Of a DNA stretch of 64,000 nucleotides, positions 45,958 through 58,139 are shown piece by piece; the stretch's first letter is position 1, and each line of letters opens with the position of its first letter. The stretch is taken from positions 8,300,273 to 8,364,272 of the forward strand of contig OX291561.1 in NCBI GenBank assembly GCA_946406115.1. Direction: 5' to 3'. This DNA comes from Apoda limacodes. Its lineage: Eukaryota > Arthropoda > Insecta > Lepidoptera > Limacodidae. Under the pieces are notes generated by a model. That model was not told the DNA's origin, ran no database searches, and worked only from the letters and a program-made list of their open reading frames with translations. Position numbers and translations under genes: made by a program.

Positions 45958-47005
45958 TTTTTTTAAAAAACCAAACTGCTAACATTGTAAGGTTGTTTCT
46001 TAAGTGTTTTAATACAAAATATATTTGTAAATATTACACTGACGAGCTAAATCACATCTCGTCTTTTTATTAGAGTTCCGTTAGATACGTGTACTTTCCG
46101 GCCTCACACGGATTAAATATTCGGCGCGATTTCTATCACAACGGAAAAAGTTGGATCATGGTGTAAAAACTAAAGGACAATGTTTCAATCAGAACTTGGA
46201 TTTAAAATAGCCTAATTAGGTAGGCACGCTAGAGCTGGATTGTAAAATTAATGTCTTACACAATTTTGATAACGTCTTGTATAAACTGGCGTAGCAAAAT
46301 CTCTAGAACGAGAGAGAGAGAGAGAGAGAAAATAGAGAATGAATGGAACTAAGTTACCACTTGGTATTGGAATGCCCGCTTTCGGGGAATTTTTCAACTA
46401 TGAACGGTTATTTACACTGCCATACATATGATTCATTTTTCAACAGCCCTGCTCATAAAGTAGCCTTTACTGCTCCGTTTTCAGCATCTTGATAGCGCCC
46501 ATTACGCACTTGTGCCCCTTTTACTTTTTTTTTAAAGTTTAGCAAGAAGAAATTATGCCTAATGAACTAACGCATAAAACTATTTTTGGAAAAATAAATC
46601 CAACGAGTTTCTTGAACATATCAAAAGTATTAGATTCCATTAAATATCAACCGTTTACAAAATTTTAACACTAATGTAATTATTTACTGTCCTTCAATTG
46701 TGTTGAAAACAGTCGTATGACACATTTGTGAGTTCTGTTCATTTCATACTCGGCTGAATTATGTTCTCGCCTTCGGCTTAGACTGCAACCCAAAATCTCG
46801 TCTGTAATCAGCAGCCTAGCTCACTTGTTTCGTGATGTACTATTTAATCCTGTAAGTTTGGTCCTTCTAAAACCATTAAACTTTACTCTAGAAACTATCT
46901 AAAGGTGTCTCAATTTAACACCATTGTATCTACTAGATAGTCTGTCAACTAAGCTAGAAGCCCCATTTTGATACCTGTAATGAAATACATGATATTTAAT
47001 CTATA
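45958..47005. other. Intergenic, no gene recognised
   Basis: Holds a (GA)n microsatellite at 46310-46329. The segment about 46530-46860 is similar, inverted, to 57040-57390 ('aatgaactaacgcataaaac', 'gtcgtatgacac', 'tcgccttcggctt' against their counterparts), so it is an old repeat pair. Confidence 0.5.
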
Positions 47006-47228
47006 TCCATACTAATATTATAAATGCGGAAGTAGCTGTCTGTCTGTCTGGTATCTCTTCACGCTGAAATCGCTGTACCGATTACGGTGAAATTTGGCAT
47101 GGAGATAGTTTGAGTCTCGGGAAAGGACATAGGGTACTTGAAAACGCGTTTGTCGTTTTTTTTCTATAATTAAGGATCCTACACCGATAACCGAACTTAG
47201 GGCGGGTGGAACCGCGGGCAAAAGCTAG
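47006..47228 (+). mobile_element. Helitron-like element (cleanest copy)
   Basis: Starts A|TCCATACTAATATTATAAAT, then 'ctgtctgtctggtatctctt', 'gaaatttggcatggagatag', 'ggaaaggacatagggtac', and ends 'ccgcgggcaaaagCTAG'|T. 223 bp, non-autonomous. The 'gcgggtggaaccgcgggc' near the end can form a short stem, as in Helitron 3' ends. Confidence 0.9.
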
Positions 47229-48043
47229 TTATTCAGAAGAAGGTCACAAAATGCGTAAATTGTGTAACTTTAAGAGTTTTTAAGACACCGTTAAACTTCG
47301 TACACGTCGTGTTACAGCTATCTTTAATAAATTAATGTCGCTAAATAAAGGTTAAATATTAAATTTCACCTCACAAAGCCTAGTAGGGCTACGAACTTTA
47401 GCCGTAGCCCCGTAGCCTTGCTACGCGCTTCTACGCTCACATATCAATATTAAATTGTAGCTCAAAAAACAAAAGGTTGACGTCAATAAAAAAGATCAAT
47501 TATTTATTAATACACTTTATATATTCATAAAAACTAATTACATCATAAAATAAGTTGATTATTTTAGTTACTTACTAATACGTTAATTTATAAAGAGAAA
47601 ATTTACTATTCAGACATTTAGTACTCTACAAGATTATTATAAAAATTAAAAATTATTTTTATTGTAAATATACCAATGGCCTACAAATAAAAGTGACGAC
47701 AAAATTACCCACTTTGACCTCTAATCTCATTTTCATACACTCCTTCAGCGACTAGCAATAACTTTTGACTGATGACGCTTAAAGTTGCGCCTATAATAAA
47801 ATTAATGTACCGTGAAATACAAGCTTTTGGATCTAAGCATTTATGAGCCTCCGCAGTAAGTACGCCAAGTTGAGTATGTACAAATGAAATCAGAAATAGC
47901 TTTCAACATAAAAGGTATTTTTTTCTATTTAGAATTTTGTTGGGCAAACTTATTAAAGTATGCCCCATTAGTTACAATAGAAAGCTACTTAGCTACACTT
48001 CAGAGCTTAGCTTATGACGGACTAAGTACACAGGGCTGATATC

Positions 48044-48331
48044 AAAAAAATCGGCCAAGTGCGAATCGGACTCGCGCACGAAGGGTTCCGTAGCATTATC
48101 TATAAAAACGGTAAAAAATCACGATTCTTGTATGGGACCCGCCTCAAATATTTATTTTATTCTGTTTTTTAATATTTATTGTTATAACGGTAACAGAAAT
48201 ACATCTTCTGTGAAAATTTCAACTGTCCAACTATCACTGTTCATGAGATACAGCCTGGTGACAGACGGACGGACAGCGAAGTCTTAGTAATAGGGTCCCG
48301 TTTTTTACCCTTTGAGTACGGAACCCTAAAA
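48044..48331 (+). repeat. Repeat family A copy A4 (short form)
   Basis: Head tcggccaagtgcgaatcgga, 'cgaagggttccgta', 'catgagatacagcctggtga', tail tacggaaccctaaaa. Confidence 0.9.
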
Positions 48332-48409
48332 CTATCACCTAATTTTGTTTTAAACAATTTTTGTTGAAAGTATTTCTTTATTCTGAATTAAAGCAAAGGT
48401 GGAAAACGC

Positions 48410-48560
48410 GTTGTTTTTTTTTTAAGTTGGGAAACAAACTGACGGTAAGCCGTCCCTGCAGCCTATGGACGCTTGCGTGTTGCCAAGTCTTAACTTATTT
48501 CTTAAACAACCCCATATTGTAGTCCTTAGAGAAAACCTAGCCAACGAGCTAAATTTTCAG
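48410..48560 (-). mobile_element. LINE-T 3' end fragment
   Basis: On + it reads 'gacggtaagccgtccctgc', 'agcctatggacgcttgcgtg', 'ttaaacaaccccatattgta', the inverse of the LINE-T tail. Confidence 0.8.
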
Positions 48561-48942
48561 GCAGTTCGAGAGGTAACATATTTTTTTTACTTTGTACGCT
48601 GAAAACCGAAAACTATACATTTTAGAGAATATTGTAATTAAAGACCTTAAAGAGCTATGTATTTATAAAGACCTATTTAACGATATCCCATAGAATGGAA
48701 TCCTCAAAAAAACATTTTTAGTGGACTTTAAAGTAATCAGTAAAATAAAATGTAATTTCTCGATATCATTACATATCTGTATAAAGGTGTAAGAGACCTT
48801 CCTCTAAAACTTAACCAGAATCAACGCGAAGACGACGGTATTTTCTGAGGCTGTAAATACGGACAAAATGGCGGACATGGCAAACCTATAAGGGTTCCGT
48901 CATTTGGCTTCGGAACCCGAAAAATTTATACTATCTAGTAGT

Positions 48943-49190
48943 AGTGTGGCCAGTTGCTGGCAGAGGGTGTAGGTTTGATTCCCGCCCTGGACAAACATTT
49001 ATTTGATAAACATTTGTGTTCGTCCGGAGTCTGGATGTATTTTTATATGATTTGTATGTATTTAAGAAAAAAAGTAATTATATGTATTTGTTTCCTCTGT
49101 CTGGTATCCATAACACAAGCTTTGCTTACTTTGGGGCCAGACGGCGCTGTGTGTATAATTATTAAACCAAAAATATTTATTTATTATTAA
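48943..49190 (+). repeat. tRNA-derived SINE
   Basis: The tRNA-like head has a box B 'gtaggtttgattcccgccct'. It is followed by 'gttcgtccggagtctggatg', 'ctggtatccataacacaagc', 'tttgcttactttggggcc' and a (TTA)n tail. This body is one I recall as frequent in Lepidoptera. The small open frame inside is a by-product. Confidence 0.75.
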
Positions 49191-49429
49191 TATTATTATT
49201 TATATTTAGCGTTGCATCGTAGCAAACAAAAGGCTAAAATTTTGGTAACAATTCCAACTCCTTTGCCAAACTTAAATATATGTACTTTATTTTAAATGAT
49301 TTAAAATATTTATTTTATGTTTATAAGACTGTTTCCAAATGACTGACTAAGTAATAGGTCAATCGTAAGCCCAAACCGAGGACCTTTCTATGTGACGTAA
49401 ACATTTGATGAAGAAAATCTAGACGATTT

Positions 49430-49510
49430 CTGTCTTTAAGAAAGAAATTATTAGATATTTAAAGGGTCGACAACGCGCGTGTCATGCCCCAGGTGTTGGT
49501 GTTGGGGGTG
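49430..49510 (+). mobile_element. LINE-T fragment
   Basis: 'tctttaagaaagaaattatt', 'aagggtcgacaacgcgcg', 'catgccccaggtgttg'. Confidence 0.75.
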
Positions 49511-49889
49511 AATGTTTCGCTTTTAGCAGTAAACTGACTCTATGTTTGAAACAATAAAAGTATAGATATTAACAGTGATAATAATAAACGAAAAAGGAGT
49601 ATTAGATCGTTTAGAATTTAAAATTTATTTTGTAAAGATATATCTTGTATAGACCTGTTTCAATTTTATTATTAGTTTAAATTATATATTAGGAACATGT
49701 CGTTCTCTTTTCATGTCTCAATAACGAAAACGTTCAACGCTGCGTCTCTATTGTCTGAAGTAAACTGATTTATCTTATAACCTACTTATTGCACACTTCA
49801 AAGCAATATTCTCCTTGAAACACTGTCAAGTTTTCTTTATATTTAATGTTCCGGTTCAAATGTACCTTTAAAATAGTGATGGATATTTC

Positions 49890-50441
49890 CGGCGACTCCG
49901 CCCGCCCTTAATTCGGTTATCGTCGTGGTACTCCTTCATTATACTAACGCAATTTGTTATAGCAAGCTATAGCTGCTGCTATAGTTCGTTTCAGTCGGTT
50001 ATAGTTATTCCCGTGAAGACTATTAAATTTTTCTGGATAAAAAATAGACTATATGTTAATCTGGGTAGTAACGAATATGTGTGCCAATTTTCATAACGAT
50101 TCGTTTATCGTTGGCGAATTATAAACTAACAAACATTCATCCATCCATCATCCATCCATCATCAATCCATCATCCATCATCCATCCATCATCCATCCATA
50201 ATCCATCCATCATCCATCCATCATCCATCCATCATCCATCCATCATCCATCCATCATCCATCCATAATCCATCCATCATCCATCCATCATCCATCCATCA
50301 TCCATCCATCATCCATCCATCATCCATCCATCATCCATCCATCATCCATCCATCATCCATCCATCATCCATCCATCATCCATCCATCATCCATCCATCAT
50401 CCATCCATCATCAACATAGTTTGTATATAATATTAGTAGGA
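49890..50441 (-). mobile_element. Helitron-like element carrying a minisatellite
   Basis: The reverse strand begins A|TCCTACTAATATTATATACA and ends near 'gcgggcggagtcgccgg'. The inner 'gaattataaactaacaaacattc' meets the minisatellite at 50138. Confidence 0.72.
50138..50411 (+). repeat. 11-bp minisatellite, about 25 units
   Basis: Unit CATCCATCCAT head to tail, with rare changes (ataatcc, atcaatcc) in the first third and almost none later. Three units make 33 bases, which gives a false His/Pro/Ser/Ile-rich reading frame. Confidence 0.95.
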
Positions 50442-50739
50442 TGATTTTACCTGCTTCAGTTATTGTTAATATTAAGGCGCAGAGAGCAGAAAATTTGCCA
50501 AAATAATTTGAAATTGTAAAAAGAGGAAATTTAAATCTTATCCTAATTTTACTTGTCTTTATTCAGTGTTAAAGAGTAGAAAGATAATTTATCTTGAAAC
50601 ATAAAAATTAGAAAAAAAAGCGTTACAAAACAAAAAAATTGCAATTGCAATGAACTTAAAGCCGAAAATCATATAAGGTATAACGATATAGCAAGGTGTA
50701 TAAATAAAATAGTTATTTATTATACCTACATCATCATAA

Positions 50740-50900
50740 CATCGTGAGGTAACCTGCACACGTCAAGAAAAAAAAAAAGGTGACGTATTTGAAGTCCACA
50801 ATCCGCACTGGGCCCGCGTGTGGACTATGGCCCAATCACCCTCGCTTATGAGGGTAGGCCGTGCCCCAGGAGTGGGGATGTATGAAGGCTGGCAATAATT
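50740..50900 (+). mobile_element. LINE 3' end fragment, RTE-like
   Basis: 'catcgtgaggtaacctgcac', 'gaagtccacaatccgcactg', 'gcccgcgtgtggactatggc', 'ctcgcttatgagggtaggcc'. I recall this as a very common LINE 3' end in moths, usually placed with RTE; from memory only. Confidence 0.6.
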
Positions 50901-50909
50901 CGATTACAA

Positions 50910-52370
50910 AAAAAAAAACAGTTGACCAAAGAACCTCCTCCTTTTTTGTAGTCGGTAAAAATCACATTTCCTACATTTAAAAGAACACTATTTTGATGAA
51001 GCGAAAGAGCTTCACTAACATTAACAAAAGATGTTTTAAAAGTAAAATAGATTCAACAGATACCTACTACTTTATTTTTCGATTACAGATATCTAGATAA
51101 TTTTATTAGCAAAATTAAATGTTTTCTTCAACATCACAAAAATATTCTATAAATTATTGTCAGTGTTGTGAATATCAACATTTTACAAAAATAATATTAT
51201 CAATGTCCTGTAACAAATAATTAACAAATAATTAAAAACAAATAAAAAACAAACAATGATATTCTACAAAAAGCTTGTAAAAAAACTATTTAAAGGACTA
51301 CAATTGGATTTATTAAGCCGGTTCGTATATGGCCAACATGGCTTTTTTTATCACGCGCTATTTATGATTTATGCTATATATGACCAACAACATAGTTACT
51401 AAATTGTGTGTTTAAGAACATTTTCCAAAGAAGTTCTTAACGAATTAACCTATCAATTATACTTTTTTAAGCGAAAGAAAACTTTACTTATATTACTTAG
51501 AGGGACAATCAATCAAGGCTCTATTAAGAGGCAACCCAATGCGCATACACATTTGCTTCATGGGCGTTAAGCTAAAATCGACAATGTCAGTCTTATATAG
51601 AGCTCATTTTTCTGTAGCAAAAATAAACTTTTATAGATAGGCAAACAGCTTAGCGCAAAAAGTGGAAAATAATTAATTACAATTATATCACATAAGTTAT
51701 AAAAATTCTATTTCAGTATTTTTCTAGCTTTATAGTTACTTTACATTTCATGAAATAAATTGTGTTCCCGCTACTAGTTGATAGGGAGTTATGACTTAAA
51801 AATAGAAAAACGAGAGGTTCAGCCGTTTTTTTGAAAGTTTTACTAGTTAAAAAAAAAAGAAAGCCATGTTATATTTTCTGTAACTTGCAATAGGGCAGTG
51901 GAATCGAGCAGAAAACTGCACATTCGAGTAGGGCGCAACCTCAACCAGATATGGTATATTAAATTTCAAAAGCTAAAAGTTTTAAAAACACAAAACTTAA
52001 AAAAAAAATTTAGCAAAGTCATCTTTTACTAGTTTAGTTGCTAAACATATATTTCGTTATTACTCAAAACGTTAAAACAAAATATCTATAAATATGCAAT
52101 AAATTAAATCAACAGTTCGCGTAGGCGTGTCCATTATCCAAAAAATAACTGTCCCTTACATGACTCAGTTTTGTTTTCAATAATTTCTCTCTCTTTTCCT
52201 GTCAAAAACTCTTCAACTTATTATCTCGTCTACAAGTTATCTCGCTCATCACTTATCCCTAACTTCGTGTGACTCCTTCAGGACGTTGGAGTACAATTAA
52301 ATCAAAATGCTTGACTGGCATAAGAAAGTAGTTTTTAGATACCTATCAATTGACTTCAACTTGACTCCCT
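50910..52370. other. AT-rich intergenic, no gene recognised
   Basis: Only 'agaacctcctccttttttgtagtcggt' (50930) is repeat-like; a similar motif is at 4530. Confidence 0.5.
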
Positions 52371-52620
52371 CGTATCCTAGTTGTTAGTGTAGCCGGCTGC
52401 CGCACACGGGTATGGGCTCGATTCCAGCATTGGACTATCATTTATACTTTAAGATCTGCCTAGGCATATTATGAAACGGCGGATTATACGATTTGTCTGC
52501 GACACATACATATATATATATTTGTATCCGTCGTCTGTATTATATTTTTCTTATTATGGAGATGTTTGTGTTTGTTGGTTAAAGCAAAATAGATCAATTG
52601 TAAGTATTTTATTTAACTAA
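52370..52620 (+). repeat. tRNA-derived SINE
   Basis: 'tagttgttagtgtagccggc' (box-A-like) and 'gtatgggctcgattccagc' (box B), then an AT-rich body. Confidence 0.55.
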
Positions 52621-52649
52621 AAAAAAATATATATTTTTTTTTAAATGAA

Positions 52650-52885
52650 TATTTTTGGTCATTACACACAGTGCCGTCTACTACCAAACTTAAAAAAAGC
52701 TTGTGCTGTGGATACCAGGCAACGAATACAAATACAAATACGTAAAATATATTTTTTTGTAAATACATACATATTAAATATAGAAAACATCCAATCTCAA
52801 GACAACAATAAATGCGGCAGCCGAACCCACACCCCTCGATTCAGCAGTCTGGTTATTAGCTACTGAGCCACCGAGCTGACGAACA
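52650..52885 (-). repeat. tRNA-derived SINE, inverted
   Basis: On the reverse strand 'gctcggtggctcagtagcta' (box A) and 'gtgggttcggctgccg' (box B). Its body includes the inverse of 'ggataccaggcaacg', which matches the 48.9-kb SINE. It lies tail to tail with the SINE at 52370. Confidence 0.65.
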
Positions 52886-53436
52886 AAACATACTTTAGTA
52901 TAAAAATATACAAAACAGTTCGTTTAATTAGAGTACACAGTCTCCTGAAGTACAGTAAGGGGGTTAATAACATTTTGTGGACAGTCTACAAATGCCTTGC
53001 CCTACAAAAATACACAAAATATTAGTGACCCTCTCACTCTTATACCAATAGCTACCCTTCTTCATAAGCTGAAGATATCATACGGAACCACACACACTTG
53101 GTTTGTTATTTTTTAAGCCGTTACTTGTCACAATGTCGGTATGTACTAAACTATACCTAGTAAAGTTGTTTTAGTAAAACGTTTCTACTTCTGTAAGCCA
53201 ATCTTACCAAGAATATGTAATAAACTTTTGGCAGACAGCCAAATATTTTTCTTTTTTCTCTCTTTATATTTATTATTACATTTTATGTGTTTATCTTGTT
53301 AAAGAGCTCAAACTCCGTAATGTATTTGTAGTATTTTTCTGCTAGATGAGTCCTAGCAAGTAAATAATATTTTGAATTATGTTAAATATCTAAATAATTA
53401 TATCCATTCGATAAATAAGTATATTAATGCCGAAGG

Positions 53437-53998
53437 TTGTAAAAAAACGGCCAATACCATGGTATTAAATGGGGAAAAAAACCATTTACAGAATTTACTA
53501 ACACAAAGAAAAACAAAAAGTTTGTCGCTCAGCGGTCACCCATCCAATAACTGACCAATACTGACGTTGCTTAACTTTCAATATTTTATTTCAACACCCA
53601 AATGTGTTACTATTTCTGTTAATAATAACGATTGGACGCTGATACGGTGAATGCCCGTCTCACACTTGGCCGGTTTTTATTATTTATTGTTGTACTTTAG
53701 AGGTCCCATAATAGTAGGCCTGAATGTATTACTGTTTTTAAGATTAAGCAAAAAAACAATAAAAACCTGTTTCTTGTATTTATTTTTCTTTTTATTTTTT
53801 ATTATTGACCCCCTTTAAATTCTTACTTGTCACACTATTCATTATTTGTTAGATAATCCGCCATTATAACAAATTATCTGAAAAATGACAGGCACATAGG
53901 TACCTATTGTGATCTAAATGATAAAGGCCACAGAAAGACAACACGTGTAGGCTTAGTTTTTGGGCCTCGTTAACACCCTTTGGGTACGGAACCCTAAA
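53437..53998 (+). repeat. Repeat family B copy B4 with 5S-like segment
   Basis: Head 'aaaaaacggccaa', 5S-like AGCGGTCACCCATCCAATAA and 'gacgttgcttaactt' (53531-53576), 'cacacttggccggttttt' (53670), tail 'ttgggtacggaaccctaaaa'. Confidence 0.85.
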
Positions 53999-54074
53999 AA
54001 GAGATGATGGAAGACAGATTTCTCGAGTGACTCTTTCAACGCTCATAGTTGACTGTCTTTTTTAATGCACTACT

Positions 54075-54477
54075 AAGGTAGAACGACCCGCGGTCATCTC
54101 AGCCTTGGGACGCTTCCAACACCATCACCATAACTTGGCTGACTTTTTAAAAATCTAATCACTATCCTCTTGAAGATCCTAATACTGTATTCCCCAGAGA
54201 CAACTTTTACACAACATAAAGATAGAAATATGTGTAATTGCTGAATATTATCTTTAAATATTTTTTTTAACATAAAAACCAAATTTCGTATTATACGTAA
54301 ACTGTCTAAAATATGTTTAAAAGGAAGATCTAAAATGTCGTAATCACACGGGGAAGTTTCTCTTTTATAATCCAAAAGCTGTCCCTGTCCCTTGGGTGTA
54401 ACTAAGCCAAGTTCGCAGCTTAAGTTACAATATCCAGAATATGGAAATAAGGATAAGGGACACACTTTGCTTGGCAC
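54075..54477 (-). pseudogene. Degraded LINE-T C-terminus
   Basis: A 127-residue open frame. Its end, IFKRIVIRFLKSQ then GVGSVPRLR, and the following 'tgaccgcgg' match the LINE-T 3' part. The middle (LDLPFKHILDSLRIIRNLVF, MLKKIF) resembles the 'L..RR...LxFLYKIL' segment of LINE ORF2 C-termini. The N-terminal third is not recognised. More likely a relic than a gene. Confidence 0.5.
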
Positions 54478-54714
54478 ATAAACTTTTTAAACTTGTTTTT
54501 AAAGAAATTCGCTACATCAATATCGCCTTGAAACAACGTACTCTATAATAATTTCTGTATACCAGTTAAAATGTAACGTTGCAATTTTTTTCTTTATTTT
54601 TAATTTACTTAGAATCAATGACTATATATTTTCTTATGTTCGACCAGATACATCAGTTTCTGATTTTTTTTTTCTACATTTGTCACAAGATCACAAGATC
54701 TTGCTGCTTGCCTA

Positions 54715-55000
54715 ATTTCATGATTATAGGACAAAGGGAAGTACCTAGTTTTGAATTTGATTGTGAATGCCAAAATATGCGATAAAAATGGCCGTATTTC
54801 CGGCCGTAATCTATTACTGAGTTGACTTAGAAGCTTTATTTTTTTACAGTTCCAAGGAACCGTAAACTTTAGTTTTGATATTAATTTCGACTTGATGCCT
54901 TCATTCATTCCTACGAAAAGGGTCTTGACAGTAAGACGGACAATAGAGTGATCCTACTAGGGTTCCATTTTTCCTTTTAAGGTACGGAACCCTAAAAAGT
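54715..55000 (-). repeat. Repeat family C copy
   Basis: Inverse of the 4.5-5.0 kb copies: 'gttgacttagaagctt', 'gatattaatttcgacttgat', 'gggtcttgacagtaagacgg', 'ggtacggaaccctaaaaag'. Confidence 0.78.
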
Positions 55001-55099
55001 ACAACGAATATTTATTAAATTTGAAGTCATATTTCGGATATTACGAAGGTGGAGTTGGTATTCAAGGTGAAATACGAATGGACCAATATTGCTGTTTAG

Positions 55100-55490
55100 T
55101 GTATAGGGGACCGAGCTTTGCCCCTTTTTTTGTAACAACGTCATCTATTGTCAAGTAGCTTTAGTGGTGCTTAACAACGCCATCTATTATATCGTAGCTT
55201 TAGTGTTATTGTGTCGGTAAAAATAATAGTATTACTACTCGCCAATAGATATCAGTAAGAGTCATGCCATTCATTGCCTGAAAACACGGATAAAACATTG
55301 TTTCCTAAAAATGAAAAACCTAGCTAAATCGATTTATAGCCCCCGAAACCCCTTGCGCACTAAATTTCAAGAAAATCGTTGGAGCCGTTTCCGAGATTCA
55401 GATTATATATATATATATAGATATGTAATCTGAATCTCGGAAACTCGGAAACGAAATATATATATATATATACAAGAATTGCTCGTATTA
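55100..55490 (+). repeat. Repeat family E copy (longest)
   Basis: Starts near 'gggaccgagctttgcccc', then 'gtgtcggtaaaaataatagt' and 'gaaaatcgttggagccgttt', ending in (TA)n and acaagaattgctcgt. It contains an 18-bp inverted repeat (55388-55405 and 55426-55443). Confidence 0.85.
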
Positions 55491-55817
55491 AATAAGCTTT
55501 CCTTAAGTTTTCATAAGTTCGTAGTACCTTATGAAACTTACTAACCTACCTCACATTTCATGTGAAGCCATACTTCCCTCAATAAATTTATGTTACAGTC
55601 TAGACACGTATATGTAGGTTGTCTATTTTTACGGATTTTATGTACGTATTCTGTATGCCATATGTACCTACAATTATTTTCCGAAATGTCTTCAAAACCG
55701 GAAGTGCCAATAAACATCTGAAACTACCCGAAGCACGTCAGCTTCTCGTGCAAAATGCAGTGAAGACTTCAACTTTCTGCTAAAAACTTTCTGTAAAACT
55801 GCTACCTAATTTGAAAA

Positions 55818-56160
55818 AGATGTCAGACTCGCACACCGAGGGTTACGTACTACCACAGAATGCTCGGTCCCTACTCACGCTTGACCGGTTTTTATTATTT
55901 GTTTTTGTACGATATGCCTTACACTATTATAGTTTTAAGTTTAATGTTTGTATGTGTACCGTTTTTACAATTAAGCAAAAACCATAAAAATTTCGTGAAA
56001 TATTCGGTGAAAATTTCAGGCTATTACGTACATCGCTGTAAAAAATAGAGCACATAAAATGTCGAATGCACAAACGGACGGACAGACAGACATCATGGGC
56101 TTAGGTGGGTTATGGAAATAGGGCTCCGTTGGCACCCTTTGGGTACGCAAACCACAAAAA
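55818..56160 (+). repeat. Repeat family B copy B5 (lacks 5S-like part)
   Basis: 'cagactcgcacaccgagggt', 'cttgaccggtttttattatttg', 'gacggacagacagacatcatggg', 'ggcaccctttgggtacg'. The 5S-like middle has been lost. Confidence 0.8.
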
Positions 56161-56714
56161 GCTAATAAAACCCACAGAAAAAAAACAAAAAAGATATAAA
56201 ATTAAGTAACTGCAAAAAAATGGCACAGAAATTTTATAACACTAGGTAAGTAAATTTTTGGAGATTTTGTCAAAATCGATATAGATGATAAAAATCATAT
56301 TTTATTAATAGGTAATAATAAGATTTTCTACCAAAATTATTTTATTTCTAAAATATATAAATCCATCATACTACGTATTCAATTTACCATCTTGTACTCC
56401 TGACAGCCGTTATGAAATTACAAACAATACAAATTTAACAATAAACATACAAATACAGAGTTCGTAAGTTTAAATTGATTTATTCCCAAATTATGTTTAA
56501 ACATAAATTATTGGGATTAGCTTTTTAAGTAGTTTTGTTTCACAAAAGATACTTTCGTGGCCCAGAAAGTTGTAGAGGCTGAACAGTTAGCGAAATGAAC
56601 AAAAAAACCGGCTAAGTGGGTCGCACACGCATGAACATATATTATCTTAAAAATTTAAGTATTTGAGATAGCTCGATTGGTGCACCTCGTAAAGTATTTG
56701 ACGACCTAGGTTTT

Positions 56715-56890
56715 TTTATACCACAAAGGTGGCAAAAAATCCTGATGGTAAGCGGTCACCACAGCCTATGGACGCTTTAAAAATCAAACAGATAACTGCT
56801 TCTATAAAGAACCCCATACTGTAGCACTTGGCAATGAGTTCATTCCTCTACCCAAGCAATTGCGGGAGGAAGTTTCTCTAAAACCGCACT
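56715..56890 (-). mobile_element. LINE-T 3' end fragment
   Basis: 'ataccacaaaggtggcaaaa', 'gatggtaagcggtcacca', 'cagcctatggacgc', 'aagaaccccatactgtagc', and 'cgggaggaagtttctctaaa' (the 'RNFLPR' coding part). Confidence 0.85.
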
Positions 56891-57449
56891 GTGTATTACT
56901 AGGCAGACTAACGATTTGGTCAGCTTATTGTAGAGGCTTTTATTAAGCAATGAATGAAAAACAAACAAGAAGAAAATGTAACTAATAAAGTTTTACCAAG
57001 AATACATTATGATAGAAATGAACTAAGCTGCTCATTAAAGACGAGGCTATGGGTTGCAGCCCGAATCGAAAGCGAGGGCGTAATTCAGCAGATTTTCTTT
57101 TAAGCAGAGCTCATGAGTGTCATACGACTGTTTTTAATACACTTGAAGGACATTAAATACTTATATTAGTGTTCAAATGTTGTAAAAAGTTGATATTTAT
57201 TGGAATCTAATAGTTTCGATATGTTTGAAAACATTAACAAAAACACGATGGATTTATTTTTCCTTAAATAAGAACTTAGTTAATAGGCTTCTTTTCTGCT
57301 AACAATTTAAAAATATCTATAAAGTAAAAGGCGCTTGTACGGTAATTGTCATTGCGTAAAGTGTGCTTTATGAGCAAATGTGTTAAAAAATATCTTTAAT
57401 GAAGCAAACCTAGCTTTTAGTGGATAATTTAATGACAAAATGGCATTTT

Positions 57450-57625
57450 TTATACCACTAAAGTGGCAAACAAGCTTGCGGTAATGATGGCAAGCGGTAA
57501 CCGCAGCCTATGGACGCTTGCAATGACCTGGGGCATTATTAAATCGTTGCCGACCTTTCAAATATCTCATTAATTCTTTCTGAAACCCGATACTGAAGTC
57601 CTTAAAGAAAACCTTGGCAGGGAGC
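57450..57625 (-). mobile_element. LINE-T 3' end fragment
   Basis: 'accactaaagtggcaaacaa', 'atggcaagcggtaaccgcag', 'cctatggacgcttgcaatg', 'cttaaagaaaaccttggc'. Confidence 0.85.
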
Positions 57626-58139
57626 TTATTATCATTATATTTAGTTTTTAGTAATAAGCGGTAAAACAGAGACAAAATATAATAAACACCTTAGCTGATT
57701 CTAGACAAACTTTAAAAAGTTAGTCAGGAATGGACTCAAAAGTAATTCTAATACGACTACAAATCACACTGACTGCTTCTTGACTTTTGGTAATTTGATT
57801 TTTATTTTATTTTTTTGTCAAAAATCACTAACTTCCATTTAAAATTATTTGTATATTTTATACACATCAGTGTCTCTTATAATTATCTTAATTTAGTTAG
57901 TAAGTTTGTTACAAACGAGCCAACCAAAAAACAAACAATTCTTACAACTCTGACAACTTGCTAATTGTAATCACAATCTAAAAGCGAAGTAACGTATCAG
58001 AACTCCCGTCAGCTTCAATAAATCCATTATTCATAATCCTACTTTATTTCTTCTGCAACTTGTTTTATTCCGACAAAGTTCTTAATATTTCTTTCAGTAT
58101 TATAAATTAACTGAAGAGAAAGAAGCTGGTTAAATTAAA

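Noticed and set aside
50138..50411. CRISPR-like array
   Set aside because: The units are continuous 11-bp repeats without spacers, in a eukaryotic genome.
50081..50419. 112-residue His/Pro/Ser/Ile repeat protein
   Set aside because: It is the translation of the 11-bp minisatellite; the regular 11-residue period comes from three units of 11 bases.
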